A stretch of 64,000 nucleotides of DNA, from the NCBI GenBank assembly GCA_019635585.1, contig JAHBZE010000001.1, positions 62,001 through 126,000 on the forward strand, written 5' to 3'. Every line of letters begins with the position of its first letter. Position 1 is the first letter of the stretch. The DNA is from Xanthobacteraceae bacterium (GTDB taxonomy: Bacteria; Pseudomonadota; Alphaproteobacteria; Rhizobiales; Xanthobacteraceae). The notes under the pieces are model-generated. The model was not told where the DNA came from, ran no database searches, and was given only the letters and a program-made list of their open reading frames with translations. The translations under genes and the position numbers were made by a program. Shown here in pieces: positions 16,636 to 25,882 of the stretch.

Positions 16636-19344
16636 CTAGCTGCCGTTCTCGTCGTCTTCGCGGATGCGCTCGACCGAAACGACCTTCTCGTCCTCGGCAG
16701 TATCGAACACAATCACGCCCTGCGTCGAGCGGCCCGCGATGCGGATGCCTGCGACCGGCGTGCGGATCAGCTTGCCGGCGTCGGTAACCAGCATGATCTG
16801 GTCGCTTTCCTCGACCGGGAACGAGCCGACCACGCGGCCGTTCTTCTTGCCGAGCGACATGGCGACGATGCCTTTACCGCCGCGGCCGGTGATCCGGTAC
16901 TCGTAAGACGACGTGCGCTTGCCATAGCCCTGATCGGTGAGCGTCAGGATGAATTGCTCGGCTGCGCCCATTTCGGCGTAGCGCTGCTGCGACAGTTCGA
17001 TCGCGCCGACCTTCTCTTCGTCGTCGGACTCCGCCTCAGCTTCTTCGCCGCGCCGCACGGCATTCGCGAGCTTGAGATACGCAATACGCTCTTCGCTGAT
17101 CGCTTCGATGTGGCGGATGATCGCCATCGAAATCAGCTTGTCGTCGTCTTCCAGCTTGATGCCGCGCACGCCGGAGGAATCGCGGCCCTTGAACACGCGG
17201 ACTTCGCTTACCGGGAAGCGGATGCACTGGCCGGCGGCTGTCGAAAGCAGAATGTCGTCTGCGTCCGTGCAGAGCGCGACGTCCGCGATCGCTTCGCCCT
17301 CGGCGAGCTTCATCGCGATGATGCCGGAGCGGCGGATGTCGACGAAATCCGAAAGCGCGTTCCGGCGCACGCCGCCAGCGGTGGTCGCAAACATGATGTT
17401 GAGCTTGTCGCGCTCGCTCGCGTCCGCCGGCATGGTAATGATCGAGGTGATCGCCTCGTCAGGCTGGATCGGAAGCAGGTTCACGAAAGCCTTACCGCGC
17501 GCCTGCGGCGCGGCAAGCGGCAGCTTCCATACCTTCAATGTGTATGCGCGGCCGCGCGAGGAGAAGAACAGCACTTCGTCATGCGTGCTCGCGACGAAGA
17601 GGCGGCTCACGAAATCCTCCTCGCGGGTCTGCATACCGGCGCGGCCCTTGCCGCCGCGGCGCTGCGCGCGATAGGTCGAGAGCGGCACGCGTTTGACGTA
17701 GCCGGCGTGGGAAACGGTCACGACCATGTCTTCCGGCGTGATCAGCGCTTCCTCGTCGATCTCACCGATCTCCTCGCCGGAGATCTCGGTCTTGCGCGGG
17801 GTCGCAAACTCTTTCTTGATGCCGGAAAGCTCGGTTTTGATGATCGACTGGATGCGCGCGCGCGAGCGCAGGATTTCGAGATACTCCGCGATCTCCTTGC
17901 CGAGCGTGTCGAGCTCGGCCTCGATCTCGTCGCGGCCGAGCGCGGTCAGGCGTTGCAGGCGCAGGTCGAGGATCGCGCGCGCCTGCTCATCCGACAGGAA
18001 ATAGGTGCCTTTCGCCGACACCTTGTGACGCGGATCGTCGATCAGTTCGACCAGCGCCTTCACGTCCTTCGCGGGCCATTCGCGCGCCATCAACTGCTCG
18101 CGCGCGGTCTGCGGATCTTTCGCGCTGCGGATCAACTTGATGACTTCGTCGATATTCGCGACCGCGATCGCAAGGCCAACCAAAATATGCGCGCGGTCGC
18201 GCGCCTTGTTCAGCAGGAACTTGGTGCGGCGGCCGATGACCTCTTCGCGGAACGCAACGAAGGCCGACACCAGATCGTGCAGCGTCATGGTCGCCGGGCG
18301 GCCGCCGGAGAGCGCCACGATGTTCGCGGGGAACGACGATTGTAGCGCCGTGAAGCGATAAAGCTGGTTCAGCACGATTTCGGAAATCGCTTCGCGCTTC
18401 AGTTCGATCACGACGCGCATGCCGTCGCGGCTCGACTCGTCACGGATGTCGCCGATTCCGTCGATCTTCTTGTCGCGCACGAGTTCCGCGATGCGCTCGA
18501 TCATCGAGGCCTTATTCACCTGGTAGGGAATCTCGGTGATGATGATCGACTCGCGGTCGCGCTTGTCGCGCTCGATTGCGACGCGACCGCGCACCATGAT
18601 CGAGCCGCGGCCGAGATGATACGCCTGGCGGATGCCGTTCTTGCCGAGGATGATGCCGCCGGTCGGGAAGTCCGGTCCGGGCACGATCTCGGTCAGTTCA
18701 TCGAGCGTGATGTCGGGCTTGTCGATATAGGCGATGCAGGCGTCGATGACTTCGCCGAGGTTGTGCGGCGGAATGTTCGTCGCCATGCCGACCGCGATGC
18801 CGCCGGCGCCGTTGACAAGCAAATTCGGGAATTTCGCGGGCAGCACGACCGGCTCGCGTTCGGAGCCGTCGTAGTTGTCCTGATAGTCGACCGTTTGCTT
18901 GTCGAGATCGTCGACCAGCGAACTGGAGATCTTGCGCAGCCGCACTTCGGTATAGCGCATGGCCGCCGGCGGATCGCCGTCGACCGAGCCGAAGTTGCCC
19001 TGCCCGTCGACCAGTTCGACGCGCATCGAAAAATCCTGCGCCATGCGAACCAGCGCGTCGTAGACCGACTGGTCGCCGTGCGGATGATATTTACCGATGA
19101 CGTCGCCGACGACGCGCGCGGACTTACGGTACGGCTTGTTCCACTCGTAGCCGTTCTCGTGCATCGAATAGAGGATGCGCCGATGCACCGGCTTCAAGCC
19201 GTCGCGCACGTCGGGCAGCGCGCGCGCCACGATCACGCTCATCGCATAATCGAGATACGAACGGCTCAGCTCGTCGGTGATCGAAACGGGCTTGATGTCC
19301 GAAGGCGGCAAGTCCCCCGGATTGGGTGTCTTTTCGTCGGCCAC
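16636..19344 (-). CDS. gyrA: DNA gyrase subunit A
   Basis: 902 residues, the full GyrA plan: an N-terminal winged-helix/tower part with [20 protein letters not shown], the catalytic Tyr in [10 protein letters not shown], then a C-terminal beta-pinwheel containing the gyrase-specific QRRGGKG box, which separates it from ParC. It nicks and rejoins DNA to introduce negative supercoils. The quinolone region reads [12 protein letters not shown]: the position of E. coli Ser83 is Gln (residue 92 here) and Asp87 is kept. A helical insert with [11 protein letters not shown] lies near residue 740 in the C-terminal domain. Confidence 0.97.
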   Translation of the reverse strand: MADEKTPNPGDLPPSDIKPVSITDELSRSYLDYAMSVIVARALPDVRDGLKPVHRRILYSMHENGYEWNKPYRKSARVVGDVIGKYHPHGDQSVYDALVRMAQDFSMRVELVDGQGNFGSVDGDPPAAMRYTEVRLRKISSSLVDDLDKQTVDYQDNYDGSEREPVVLPAKFPNLLVNGAGGIAVGMATNIPPHNLGEVIDACIAYIDKPDITLDELTEIVPGPDFPTGGIILGKNGIRQAYHLGRGSIMVRGRVAIERDKRDRESIIITEIPYQVNKASMIERIAELVRDKKIDGIGDIRDESSRDGMRVVIELKREAISEIVLNQLYRFTALQSSFPANIVALSGGRPATMTLHDLVSAFVAFREEVIGRRTKFLLNKARDRAHILVGLAIAVANIDEVIKLIRSAKDPQTAREQLMAREWPAKDVKALVELIDDPRHKVSAKGTYFLSDEQARAILDLRLQRLTALGRDEIEAELDTLGKEIAEYLEILRSRARIQSIIKTELSGIKKEFATPRKTEISGEEIGEIDEEALITPEDMVVTVSHAGYVKRVPLSTYRAQRRGGKGRAGMQTREEDFVSRLFVASTHDEVLFFSSRGRAYTLKVWKLPLAAPQARGKAFVNLLPIQPDEAITSIITMPADASERDKLNIMFATTAGGVRRNALSDFVDIRRSGIIAMKLAEGEAIADVALCTDADDILLSTAAGQCIRFPVSEVRVFKGRDSSGVRGIKLEDDDKLISMAIIRHIEAISEERIAYLKLANAVRRGEEAEAESDDEEKVGAIELSQQRYAEMGAAEQFILTLTDQGYGKRTSSYEYRITGRGGKGIVAMSLGKKNGRVVGSFPVEESDQIMLVTDAGKLIRTPVAGIRIAGRSTQGVIVFDTAEDEKVVSVERIREDDENGS

Positions 19345-19465
19345 GAGTTTGGATTATCCGCCTGAAATCAGTGCCTGTTTTCTAGCCGATTCCGGCGTGA
19401 AAGGCCAGTAAAACGGCGTTCCGGACAGGCTGATTCCCTATGGCGGATCAGGTACTTATCCGGCT

Positions 19466-19864
19466 TTATCCGCCGATTATAACGGCATGCATGATGCGGC
19501 CCGGAACCAGCGTGAAAATGCCCGCGATCACGAGCGCGCCGGCGAAAATTCCGATCATCCAGCCGCGATGCGCCCGCACGTTATGGCGCCGCGCAAGCCA
19601 CACCGCGAGCGGCACGTTGAACAGCACAAAGATCGAAAGCAGGTGGATCGGGCTCCACGGCCCCCACAATTTGATCTCGTTGATCCAGAAAGACGTGACG
19701 GCGATTGTCAGCATCAGCACGGCCCAAATCCAGCCGAAAGTCCGGTGCGAAAACGTGCCCTTACGCCGCACAAATTGAACTATGCCGATAACCACGGCGG
19801 CGATCGCAGCGAAGGCGTGAATCTGGATTGCAGGGGAAGCGTTTAAAAGCGGGGCAAGTGACAT
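19466..19864 (-). CDS. DUF2306-like four-helix membrane protein
   Basis: 132 residues with four hydrophobic helices. The pattern of short loops, HRTFGWIWAVLMLTIAVTSF, and HLLSIFVLFNVPLAVWLARRH followed by VRAHRGWM matches DUF2306 membrane proteins. Conserved His residues near the helix ends suggest haem or metal contact, but this is not established. It is followed on the same strand by gyrA and preceded by a DUF2269 gene, suggesting a small membrane-protein cluster. Confidence 0.8.
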   Translation of the reverse strand: MSLAPLLNASPAIQIHAFAAIAAVVIGIVQFVRRKGTFSHRTFGWIWAVLMLTIAVTSFWINEIKLWGPWSPIHLLSIFVLFNVPLAVWLARRHNVRAHRGWMIGIFAGALVIAGIFTLVPGRIMHAVIIGG

Positions 19865-19894
19865 GGATGAAAGCTCTTATTTTATGCGCCAACG

Positions 19895-20365
19895 CTACCA
19901 CAGTTTCGGTCTAGCGATCATCAGCCAGAAAATAATCATGATCGAAAAGAACGCGGGAAAACCGAAGGCGAACCAGATGCGGTAGAACCCATAGTAATCG
20001 GCGGGCAGCGGCTTCCTCTGGTCGCGTGCGTGTGCAGCGAGATCGCGCATGCGCATCTGGAAATAAATCACGGGCAGCCAGAACGCACCGATCACGAGAT
20101 AGAGCACGACGGAGGCGACGATCCAGCTCGAGGTCAGCGGATAATTCTGCACCTTTGCCAGCAACAAGCCGGTGACCGGTTGTGCGATGACCGCGGTCGC
20201 CGTGAACAGGAAATCCGCAATGACGACGATGCGCGCCACACCCGCGATCACGGCAACGTCCTTCGTGCGATGCGCCATCACCATGAAGAAGGCGATGCCG
20301 GCACCGGTGCCGAGCAGCACGGTCGCGCCGATGATGTGCAGGAATTTCAAATCGAGATAGCCCAT
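19895..20365 (-). CDS. DUF2269 family integral membrane protein
   Basis: 156 residues and four membrane helices. KFLHIIGATVLLGTGAGIAFFM at the N-terminus is the DUF2269 signature, with a His in helix 1; YYGFYRIWFAFGFPAF follows near the C-terminus. The family is of unknown function and often sits beside DoxX-like or epimerase genes, as here. Its ATG overlaps the stop of the epimerase-DoxX gene by one base (TGATG), so the two are translationally coupled. Confidence 0.88.
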   Translation of the reverse strand: MGYLDLKFLHIIGATVLLGTGAGIAFFMVMAHRTKDVAVIAGVARIVVIADFLFTATAVIAQPVTGLLLAKVQNYPLTSSWIVASVVLYLVIGAFWLPVIYFQMRMRDLAAHARDQRKPLPADYYGFYRIWFAFGFPAFFSIMIIFWLMIARPKLW

Positions 20366-21651
20366 CAGCGATCGTCCAGGATCGCGAGAGCGGCGAAGCT
20401 TGCGAGCAAGACAGGAACGATCTTTACCAGTGGCCCAAGCGGATCAGCCCACAATTTCGGAAGCAGCATGCCACCAAGTACGAGATAGCCGAGGGAGACC
20501 GCGATCGCGGTCCAAAGTGCAAAGCGCGCGGTTTTCCGGATTGCGATGCCAAAACCGATCAAAAGATCGAGCAGCGCACCGCCGAATGTAGCAGGTACCG
20601 CGTAAGCGCCGAGTCCGGCCTGGAGCAGCAGAAGTATTCCAGCGTCACGCGCGGGTCCGAACGTAATCAGTCCAGTCGCGATCCAGAAGAGCGCAAGGCC
20701 GCCGAAGAGAAGCGGCTTCAGCAGGAAGAGTTTGGAGAACCAGCGTTCCTGCACCGAGGCGGGATTGCGCGTGAGCGCATCCGACAGGCGCAGCGGTGCA
20801 ATACCGGTAAGCGACGTCCAGCCCTTATCGTCGCCGGTGACATCGCGCTCCAATTGGTGCAGCGCCGTGGTCCGCACCGGCGGCCGCCAGCCGAGCCAGC
20901 TTATGCAGTCGCCGAGCCGGAACGCGAAGGCCTCGCACCAGGCGGGGATCCGGATCACTTTCGCGGGCCGGTAGCCGAGCCATTTCCGATACGCTGCGAC
21001 CATTTCTGATAGGCGCATGCGCTCGGGTCCTGCGACTTCGAGCAGATTTTTCGCGGGCGTTTCGGGCCGCAAAAGATGAACAATCGCTTCGGCAAGGTCC
21101 GTCACTTGCACCGGCTGCAACAGCGCGTCGCGGGCGCCTAACGGCAACACCGGCAATGCCGCGAGCGCGCGGATCAGCGCGGTGCCGCCATAGACGTTGC
21201 GGCCTACGACAATGGAGGGGCGCAGCACGATCCAGTCGAGATCGCTTTTCATCAGCGTGTCGTCGGCTTCGCGCTTGGTGCGCGCGAATGGCGTATCCGC
21301 GTCCACGCCGATCGCGGAAATATGCACGACGCGCTTCACGCCTGCCCGCTCGCAAGCCTCAAACAGCGCGAGCGTGCCGTCGATATGAACGGCGTGTACG
21401 TTGTCGGACGGATTATCCTGCAACGCGCCCGCACAATTCACGACGGCGTCGATGCCTTCGAGAAGCGGCGTCCATGCTTCGGGGGTTTTCGCTCTCGCAA
21501 TATCAAGACGGACCCAGCGAACATCGGGCAGCACCAATGCTGCGCGCGCGATATTGCGCCCGACGCCAACGACCTCATGGCCGTCCGCAATAAGTCGAGC
21601 CGTCACCGCCGAGCCGATGAAGCCATAGGCGCCTGTAACCAGAACGTTCAT
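20365..21651 (-). CDS. SDR-family NAD(P)-dependent epimerase fused to a DoxX-like membrane domain
   Basis: Residues 1-290 are an atypical short-chain dehydrogenase: VTGAYGFIGSAVTARL is the Rossmann GxxGxxG motif, with VNCAGAL and a late RPSIVVG block; it resembles NDUFA9-like or YfcH-like SDRs, which lack a full YxxxK site. Residues 305-428 hold four hydrophobic helices like DoxX (GLALFWIATGLITFGPARDAG). The fusion suggests an NAD(P)-binding unit anchored in the membrane, perhaps handling lipid-like or quinone-like substrates. It heads the coupled DUF2269 gene. Confidence 0.87.
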   Translation of the reverse strand: MNVLVTGAYGFIGSAVTARLIADGHEVVGVGRNIARAALVLPDVRWVRLDIARAKTPEAWTPLLEGIDAVVNCAGALQDNPSDNVHAVHIDGTLALFEACERAGVKRVVHISAIGVDADTPFARTKREADDTLMKSDLDWIVLRPSIVVGRNVYGGTALIRALAALPVLPLGARDALLQPVQVTDLAEAIVHLLRPETPAKNLLEVAGPERMRLSEMVAAYRKWLGYRPAKVIRIPAWCEAFAFRLGDCISWLGWRPPVRTTALHQLERDVTGDDKGWTSLTGIAPLRLSDALTRNPASVQERWFSKLFLLKPLLFGGLALFWIATGLITFGPARDAGILLLLQAGLGAYAVPATFGGALLDLLIGFGIAIRKTARFALWTAIAVSLGYLVLGGMLLPKLWADPLGPLVKIVPVLLASFAALAILDDR

Positions 21652-21674
21652 GTCTCAAAATAGCAGGACATGAA

Positions 21675-21705
21675 ACAAAACGGCAGCGGGTCACATCCGC
21701 TGCCG
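21675..21705 (-). terminator. Intrinsic terminator (minus strand)
   Basis: On the minus strand CGGCAGCGG pairs with CCGCTGCCG over a seven-base loop and is followed by TTTTGTTT. It ends the transcript of the small secreted-protein genes before the SDR-DoxX gene. Confidence 0.75.
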
Positions 21706-21721
21706 CTGCTGTAATCTCGAG

Positions 21722-22048
21722 CTAGAACAGCCGAAAAGGCACGCAAATATAATCCGGGCCTTTGGATTTTCTAACGAACAGCGGCTTGAAGGGCAGGCCA
21801 CATCGGTTGCGCTCGCCGGTCGCTATGCCATCGACGTCAATGCGGTCGCCGGGATTGGGCTGCCGCTGCCACACAGACGTATCGTAGGTGTTGAACGCGT
21901 GCCCCAGGATCGAATTACAACCGAGCAAAGTGCGGTAAACGCAAGCGTTTTTCAGGCTCACGTATCCGCCCTCCTGCGCGTTCGAAGCAACATTTCCAAG
22001 AAACACCATACTCGCCGCAACAAAAAGTATTGAAAACGACTTTCTCAT
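21722..22048 (-). CDS. Small secreted four-cysteine protein, copy B
   Basis: 108 residues. A signal peptide (MRKSFSILFVAASMVFLG, ending SNAQ) is followed by a mature part with ACVYRTLLGC, RCGLPF and YICVPFRLF. The pattern CVY...C...C...C-x-PFR-x-F is shared with the next gene upstream on the same strand, so the pair is a tandem duplication that has diverged. The cysteines could form two disulfides in the periplasm. Function is unknown to me. A terminator follows. Confidence 0.72.
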   Translation of the reverse strand: MRKSFSILFVAASMVFLGNVASNAQEGGYVSLKNACVYRTLLGCNSILGHAFNTYDTSVWQRQPNPGDRIDVDGIATGERNRCGLPFKPLFVRKSKGPDYICVPFRLF

Positions 22049-22131
22049 ATTTCACCCCAAACCGGCTCAAACTTGAAAGACGCCGCTTGCCTAGCGTCAG
22101 CCGGCCGCAAAGCTTCAATCGAATTTCAAGG

Positions 22132-22452
22132 TCAGAAAGGTCTGAACGGAAAGAGGCACGCTTCCATCTTTTTGTTCGGATAATAATAAATGCTCATGAC
22201 CTTATCGCCACACAGGCTGGGCTTATCCGAGAAGAAATACATGCCTGAAACTCGCTTTCCCGCCGCCGGTGCATTTTTTAGCCCACTAAGGTCGTAGCGT
22301 GCGCCGCCGCTGGATACGACACGCGCACATACCGGCGTTGAATAAACACAGTCATCGACGAAATAATTTCGTCTGTACTGCGCATTTGCATCGCTTGCTA
22401 CAGGCAAGGTAACGAACGCAGCTGCCATAAAACAAAAAATAATCTTTTTCAT
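22132..22452 (-). CDS. Small secreted four-cysteine protein, copy A
   Basis: GGGAGG lies six bases before the chosen ATG (MKKIIFCFMAAAFV); an in-frame TTG five codons upstream overlaps that ribosome site and is rejected. After the signal peptide the mature protein has DCVYSTPVC, a third Cys in SLCGDK and a final ACLFPFRPF. Order and spacing of Cys and the PFRxF end match copy B downstream. Nothing in the neighbourhood shows its role. Confidence 0.72.
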   Translation of the reverse strand: MKKIIFCFMAAAFVTLPVASDANAQYRRNYFVDDCVYSTPVCARVVSSGGARYDLSGLKNAPAAGKRVSGMYFFSDKPSLCGDKVMSIYYYPNKKMEACLFPFRPF

Positions 22453-22491
22453 TTCAACCTCCCTCAAAAAAATACCCCCGACACGAGCTCC

Positions 22492-22971
22492 TCAAAACGG
22501 AATGTCGTCGTCGAGATCGTTGCGCTTGCCGGAGGCCGCGACACGCTGCGGGCGCGGCGTCGTTCCGGTCGAGCCGAACTCGCTGCCGCCGTCGTCCGAA
22601 AGACCGGCGCCAGCGCCGCGGCCATCGAGCATGGTGAGTTGCGAGTTAAAGCCCTGCAGAACGACTTCGGTCGAGTAGCGGTCCTGACCGCTCTCTTTGT
22701 CCTGCCATTTGCGGGTCTGAAGCTGGCCCTCGAGATAAACCTTCGCGCCCTTCTTAAGATACTGCTCCGCGATCCGGCACAGCCCTTCGTTGAAGATCAC
22801 GACACGGTGCCATTCGGTCTTTTCGCGGCGCTCGCCGGTCGCCTTGTCCTTCCAGGACTCGGACGTCGCTACGCGCAGGTTCGCGATCGGGCGGCCATCG
22901 TTGGTGCGGCGGATTTCCGGGTCAGCGCCGAGATTGCCGATGAGAATTACCTTGTTGACGCTGCCTGCCAT
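22492..22971 (-). CDS. ssb: Single-stranded DNA-binding protein
   Basis: 159 residues. [19 protein letters not shown] begins the OB-fold (residues 1-110), with [19 protein letters not shown] and [10 protein letters not shown] Gly-rich linker leads to the acidic tip DDDIPF, which recruits repair and replication partners. The ATG two codons inside the longest frame is chosen because homologues start MAGS-V-NKV. A LexA box lies upstream, so induction by DNA damage is likely. Confidence 0.96.
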   Translation of the reverse strand: MAGSVNKVILIGNLGADPEIRRTNDGRPIANLRVATSESWKDKATGERREKTEWHRVVIFNEGLCRIAEQYLKKGAKVYLEGQLQTRKWQDKESGQDRYSTEVVLQGFNSQLTMLDGRGAGAGLSDDGGSEFGSTGTTPRPQRVAASGKRNDLDDDIPF

Positions 22972-23097
22972 GACCACTTGCTCCGCTTCCGAAATTGCCG
23001 CTTCCGGCGGCCCGGCACCCTAGCCCCGATTGGTTCGTCACCCGTGCTCGTTAAGAGTTTTTCCACAGGGGTTGAACCGGACGGGGAAAACTAGCGT

Positions 23098-23112
23098 GTT
23101 CCTGATATGTTC
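23098..23112. promoter_or_regulatory. LexA box (GTTC-N7-GTTC) upstream of ssb
   Basis: GTTCCTGATATGTTC fits the alphaproteobacterial SOS consensus GTTC-N7-GTTC exactly. It lies 127 bases upstream of the ssb start, in a 296-base gene-free stretch between ssb and ligD. Nothing else is recognised in that stretch. Confidence 0.75.
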
Positions 23113-23267
23113 TAGTATGCGAAAGCGCCTGCCGCAAGGGGATAAGTCGGCGTTTCCAGCGCTTTGTTATGCATCGATATGAAGTTCACCAGGAGCACGA
23201 ATGTTCGCCGGACGTTCACGGTCTCGCGCCGCACGAATATTAACGATTATGACGGTCCGGCAATGGC

Positions 23268-25097
23268 TTAGCGCAGCTTCGGCAGCCGCTGTTTTACCTT
23301 CGCGTAGTCCTTCCAGGGGTCGCCCTTAAGTTTATCTCCGACCGAATAAGGATGCGCGCTCTCGAGTTTTCCGAGCGCCTGCCAAGACAGCGGCACCGCG
23401 AACGGCGCACCCTTTCTCGCACGCGAGGAGTACGGCGCGATCGCCGTCGCGCCGCGCGTGTTGCGCAGGTAATCGACGAAGATTTTTCCCTTCCGCTTGG
23501 CCTTGGACATGGTGGCGATGAAGCGCTCGGGCTCCTCCTCCGCCATCAGGCGCGCCATCGCCTCGGCGAAGTCGCGGTGCTGGTCCCAGGTGTGCCCGCG
23601 CGTGAGCGGGACCACGACATGGATGCCTTTGCCGCCGGTCGCCATCGCGAAGGACTCGAGGCCAAGCTTCTTCAGCCGCGTGCGCATTTCCTTCGCCGCG
23701 TCTTTCACCTTCGCGAAGGCCACGTCCTCGTCAGGATCGAAGTCGAACACCATGCGGTCCGGGTGCTCGACCGCATCGACATGCGTGCCCCACAGATGCA
23801 GCTCCAGCGCGCCCATCTGCACGGCAGCGATCAGCCCCTGTAAATCCTCAATATAGAGATAGTCGCGCTTGCCGGAGCTTTCACGGATTGGCACGGCGCG
23901 GAATTCTTTGGGAAAACCTTTCGAGGCGTGCTTCTGAAAGAAGCACTCACCGCCCTCACCATCCGGACAGCGCACGAGGCTGATCGGCCGCTTCACGATA
24001 TGCGGCAGCATCCGGTCCGCGACCGCGATGTAATGATCGATCAGGTCGCGCTTCGTGATGCCCTGATCGGCGAACAAAATCTTGTCCGGGTGCGTGACGC
24101 GCACGCCTTCGATGATGTCTTCGTCCTTGCCGTGTGCCACCGGTCTGGCGCCGGAGGATTTGCGCGCGGGGGCGGCAAGTTTCGCTGTTTTCTGTTTCGG
24201 CATCGGCTTCTCCCGGACCACGGCGCTTGCCGGCTTGTCCTCGCGCAATCCCTTGAACGCACCCTGACGCACGAGGCCCTCGCGCGTCCAGCCGCGGAAT
24301 TCGATTTCGGCGACGAGTTTCGGTTCGACGAATTTCGCCTGCCGCGCGATCGAAGGCGGAATGCCTTCCGCCGGCGTATCGGCTCGCGCAAGTTTCCGGA
24401 ATTGCGCTTGCAGATGCTCAAGCCGCGCGCCGGAATAGCCGCTTCCCACCCGGCCTGCGTAGCGCAGCTTCCCTTCCTCGCGCACAGCGAGCAACAGCGA
24501 GGAAAACGGACGGCCCGCCTTGTCCGAAGGCCGCCAGCCGATGATCACGAATTCCTGCTCCATCCCGCATTTGGACTTGAGCCAGTTCATGTTGCGCCCG
24601 GAGCGGTAAGGCGCATCGGCGCGTTTGGAGACGATGCCTTCAAGCTTGAGGTCGCAAGCGCGCGCGAACACGTCACCGCCGCTGCCCTTTACGTGCTCGG
24701 AGTACGCCAGCGGTCCTTTGCCGATCACCGGCTTCAAAAGCCGCTCAAGAAGTTTCTTGCGGTCCGTCAGCGGGCGCTTGCGAAGGTCCTCGCCGTCGAG
24801 TTCGAGCAGGTCGAACAGATAATAGGCGAAACCGCCGCGTCCGGTCGAAAGCGCATCCTGCAACGCGCCGAAGTCGGTATGGCCTTGCTTGTCGGCGACT
24901 GCGATTTCGCCGTCGAGCAGCGCGCTTTCGCAGTCCAGTTTTTTCAATGCCGGCACGAGTGCCGCGAACTTTCCGGTCCAGTCGAGGCCATTGCGCGTAT
25001 AAATCCGCACGTCATCAGTGCCGATCGCGGTGATCGCGCGGTAGCCGTCGAACTTGATTTCATGAAGCCACTCGCGCCCGGCCGGCGGGGCATCCAC
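23268..25097 (-). CDS. ligD: LigD ligase-polymerase part, separated from its phosphoesterase by a frameshift
   Basis: 609 residues from the first possible start, a GTG without a ribosome site. The ligase domain (about 1-300) has EIKFDGYR with the adenylated Lys, DGEIAVAD and LEGIVSKRADAPYRSGR. A Lys/Pro linker leads to the polymerase domain (about 330-609), with FDFDPDE carrying the two metal-binding Asp and HVVVPLTRGHTWD. Directly upstream the same frame reads VPDFVAPQLATL, the normal LigD join, but this stretch overlaps the stop of the phosphoesterase frame. Non-homologous end joining would need both parts. Probably one gene of about 867 codons broken by one base. Confidence 0.9.
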   Translation of the reverse strand: MDAPPAGREWLHEIKFDGYRAITAIGTDDVRIYTRNGLDWTGKFAALVPALKKLDCESALLDGEIAVADKQGHTDFGALQDALSTGRGGFAYYLFDLLELDGEDLRKRPLTDRKKLLERLLKPVIGKGPLAYSEHVKGSGGDVFARACDLKLEGIVSKRADAPYRSGRNMNWLKSKCGMEQEFVIIGWRPSDKAGRPFSSLLLAVREEGKLRYAGRVGSGYSGARLEHLQAQFRKLARADTPAEGIPPSIARQAKFVEPKLVAEIEFRGWTREGLVRQGAFKGLREDKPASAVVREKPMPKQKTAKLAAPARKSSGARPVAHGKDEDIIEGVRVTHPDKILFADQGITKRDLIDHYIAVADRMLPHIVKRPISLVRCPDGEGGECFFQKHASKGFPKEFRAVPIRESSGKRDYLYIEDLQGLIAAVQMGALELHLWGTHVDAVEHPDRMVFDFDPDEDVAFAKVKDAAKEMRTRLKKLGLESFAMATGGKGIHVVVPLTRGHTWDQHRDFAEAMARLMAEEEPERFIATMSKAKRKGKIFVDYLRNTRGATAIAPYSSRARKGAPFAVPLSWQALGKLESAHPYSVGDKLKGDPWKDYAKVKQRLPKLR

Positions 25098-25125
25098 GAG
25101 GGTCGCGAGTTGCGGCGCGACGAAG

Positions 25126-25872
25126 TCAGGAACTTTTGCGTTTCCTTTTCTTCTTCGCGCTCGCGGCCGCTTTCGCCGCCTTGCGCGGCGAAGACGAACG
25201 CGCGCGCGGTGCGCGGCGCGCGGCGGAAGCTCGCTTTACCTTCTTGAGGCGCTTTACGTTGGCTTCCACGGATTCGTTCGAGTGCCATTCCGGCTGCTCT
25301 TCCGCGATCTCGTCCATCTCGAGACCGCTGTGGACGCTGGTGAGCTGGCTTTCGATCAGGTCGCCGCCCTCGCCGGGACGCGCGAACTCGTCCTTCTCCT
25401 TGATGAGCAGCCAATTTTCCTTGCCCTGCTTGCGGCCGGTATCGGAACGCAGCCTCACCAGCGCGAAGCCGCCATGCAGACGCTTGCCGTGGATGACGAA
25501 TTTGAGCTTGCCTTCGCGGAAGCCTTCGTCCGGGTCGCCGAGCGGCTCCCAGGTGCCTTCGTCCCACAGCATGACCGTGCCGCCGCCATACTGGCCTTTC
25601 GGAATGGAACCTTCGAAGCTGCCGTATTCGACCGGATGATCTTCGGTCCGTACGGCAAGCCGCTTGTCGCCGGGATCCATGCTCGGACCGCGCGGCACCG
25701 CCCAGCTTTTCAAAACACCGTCATGCTCAAGACGGAAGTCGTAGTGCAATTGCCTCGCTTCGTGTTTCTGGATCAGATAGGCGTGACCCTTGTGCGTGCG
25801 GCGCGCGCCTTCCGGCTCGCCGGTCTTCGTAAAATCGCGTTTCTCGCGATAGGTGTGCAGATCGGATTTCAT
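25126..25872 (-). CDS. ligD: LigD 3'-phosphoesterase domain (5' part of frameshifted ligD)
   Basis: 248 residues holding the PE domain: YLIQKHEARQLHYDFRLEHDGVLKSWAVPRGPS carries the conserved His/Arg/Asp metal and phosphate ligands, and EGSIPKGQYGGGTVMLWDEGTWE the second block. It trims 3' ends to a 3'-OH for the ligase. The tail is a Lys/Arg/Ala linker ending KRKSS at a TGA, where an A4 run shifts the frame. Removing one A would join it to the ligase frame. It starts ten bases after ku ends. Confidence 0.9.
   Translation of the reverse strand: MKSDLHTYREKRDFTKTGEPEGARRTHKGHAYLIQKHEARQLHYDFRLEHDGVLKSWAVPRGPSMDPGDKRLAVRTEDHPVEYGSFEGSIPKGQYGGGTVMLWDEGTWEPLGDPDEGFREGKLKFVIHGKRLHGGFALVRLRSDTGRKQGKENWLLIKEKDEFARPGEGGDLIESQLTSVHSGLEMDEIAEEQPEWHSNESVEANVKRLKKVKRASAARRAPRARSSSPRKAAKAAASAKKKRKRKSS
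25134..25137 (-). other. Frameshift point in ligD (A4 run on the coding strand)
   Basis: The phosphoesterase frame reads CGC AAA AGT TCC TGA. With three A's instead of four it would read CGC AAA GTT CCT GAC TTC GTC, continuing into VPDFVAPQLATL and the ligase. It may be a true mutation, a phase-variable run, a recoding site or a sequencing error; the run is short for slippage. Confidence 0.8.
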
Positions 25873-25882
25873 TTCAATTCAC

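Noticed and set aside
16234-18345. 703-residue open frame antisense to coaD/gyrA
   Set aside because: Same shadow effect; crosses two certain genes and has no family features.
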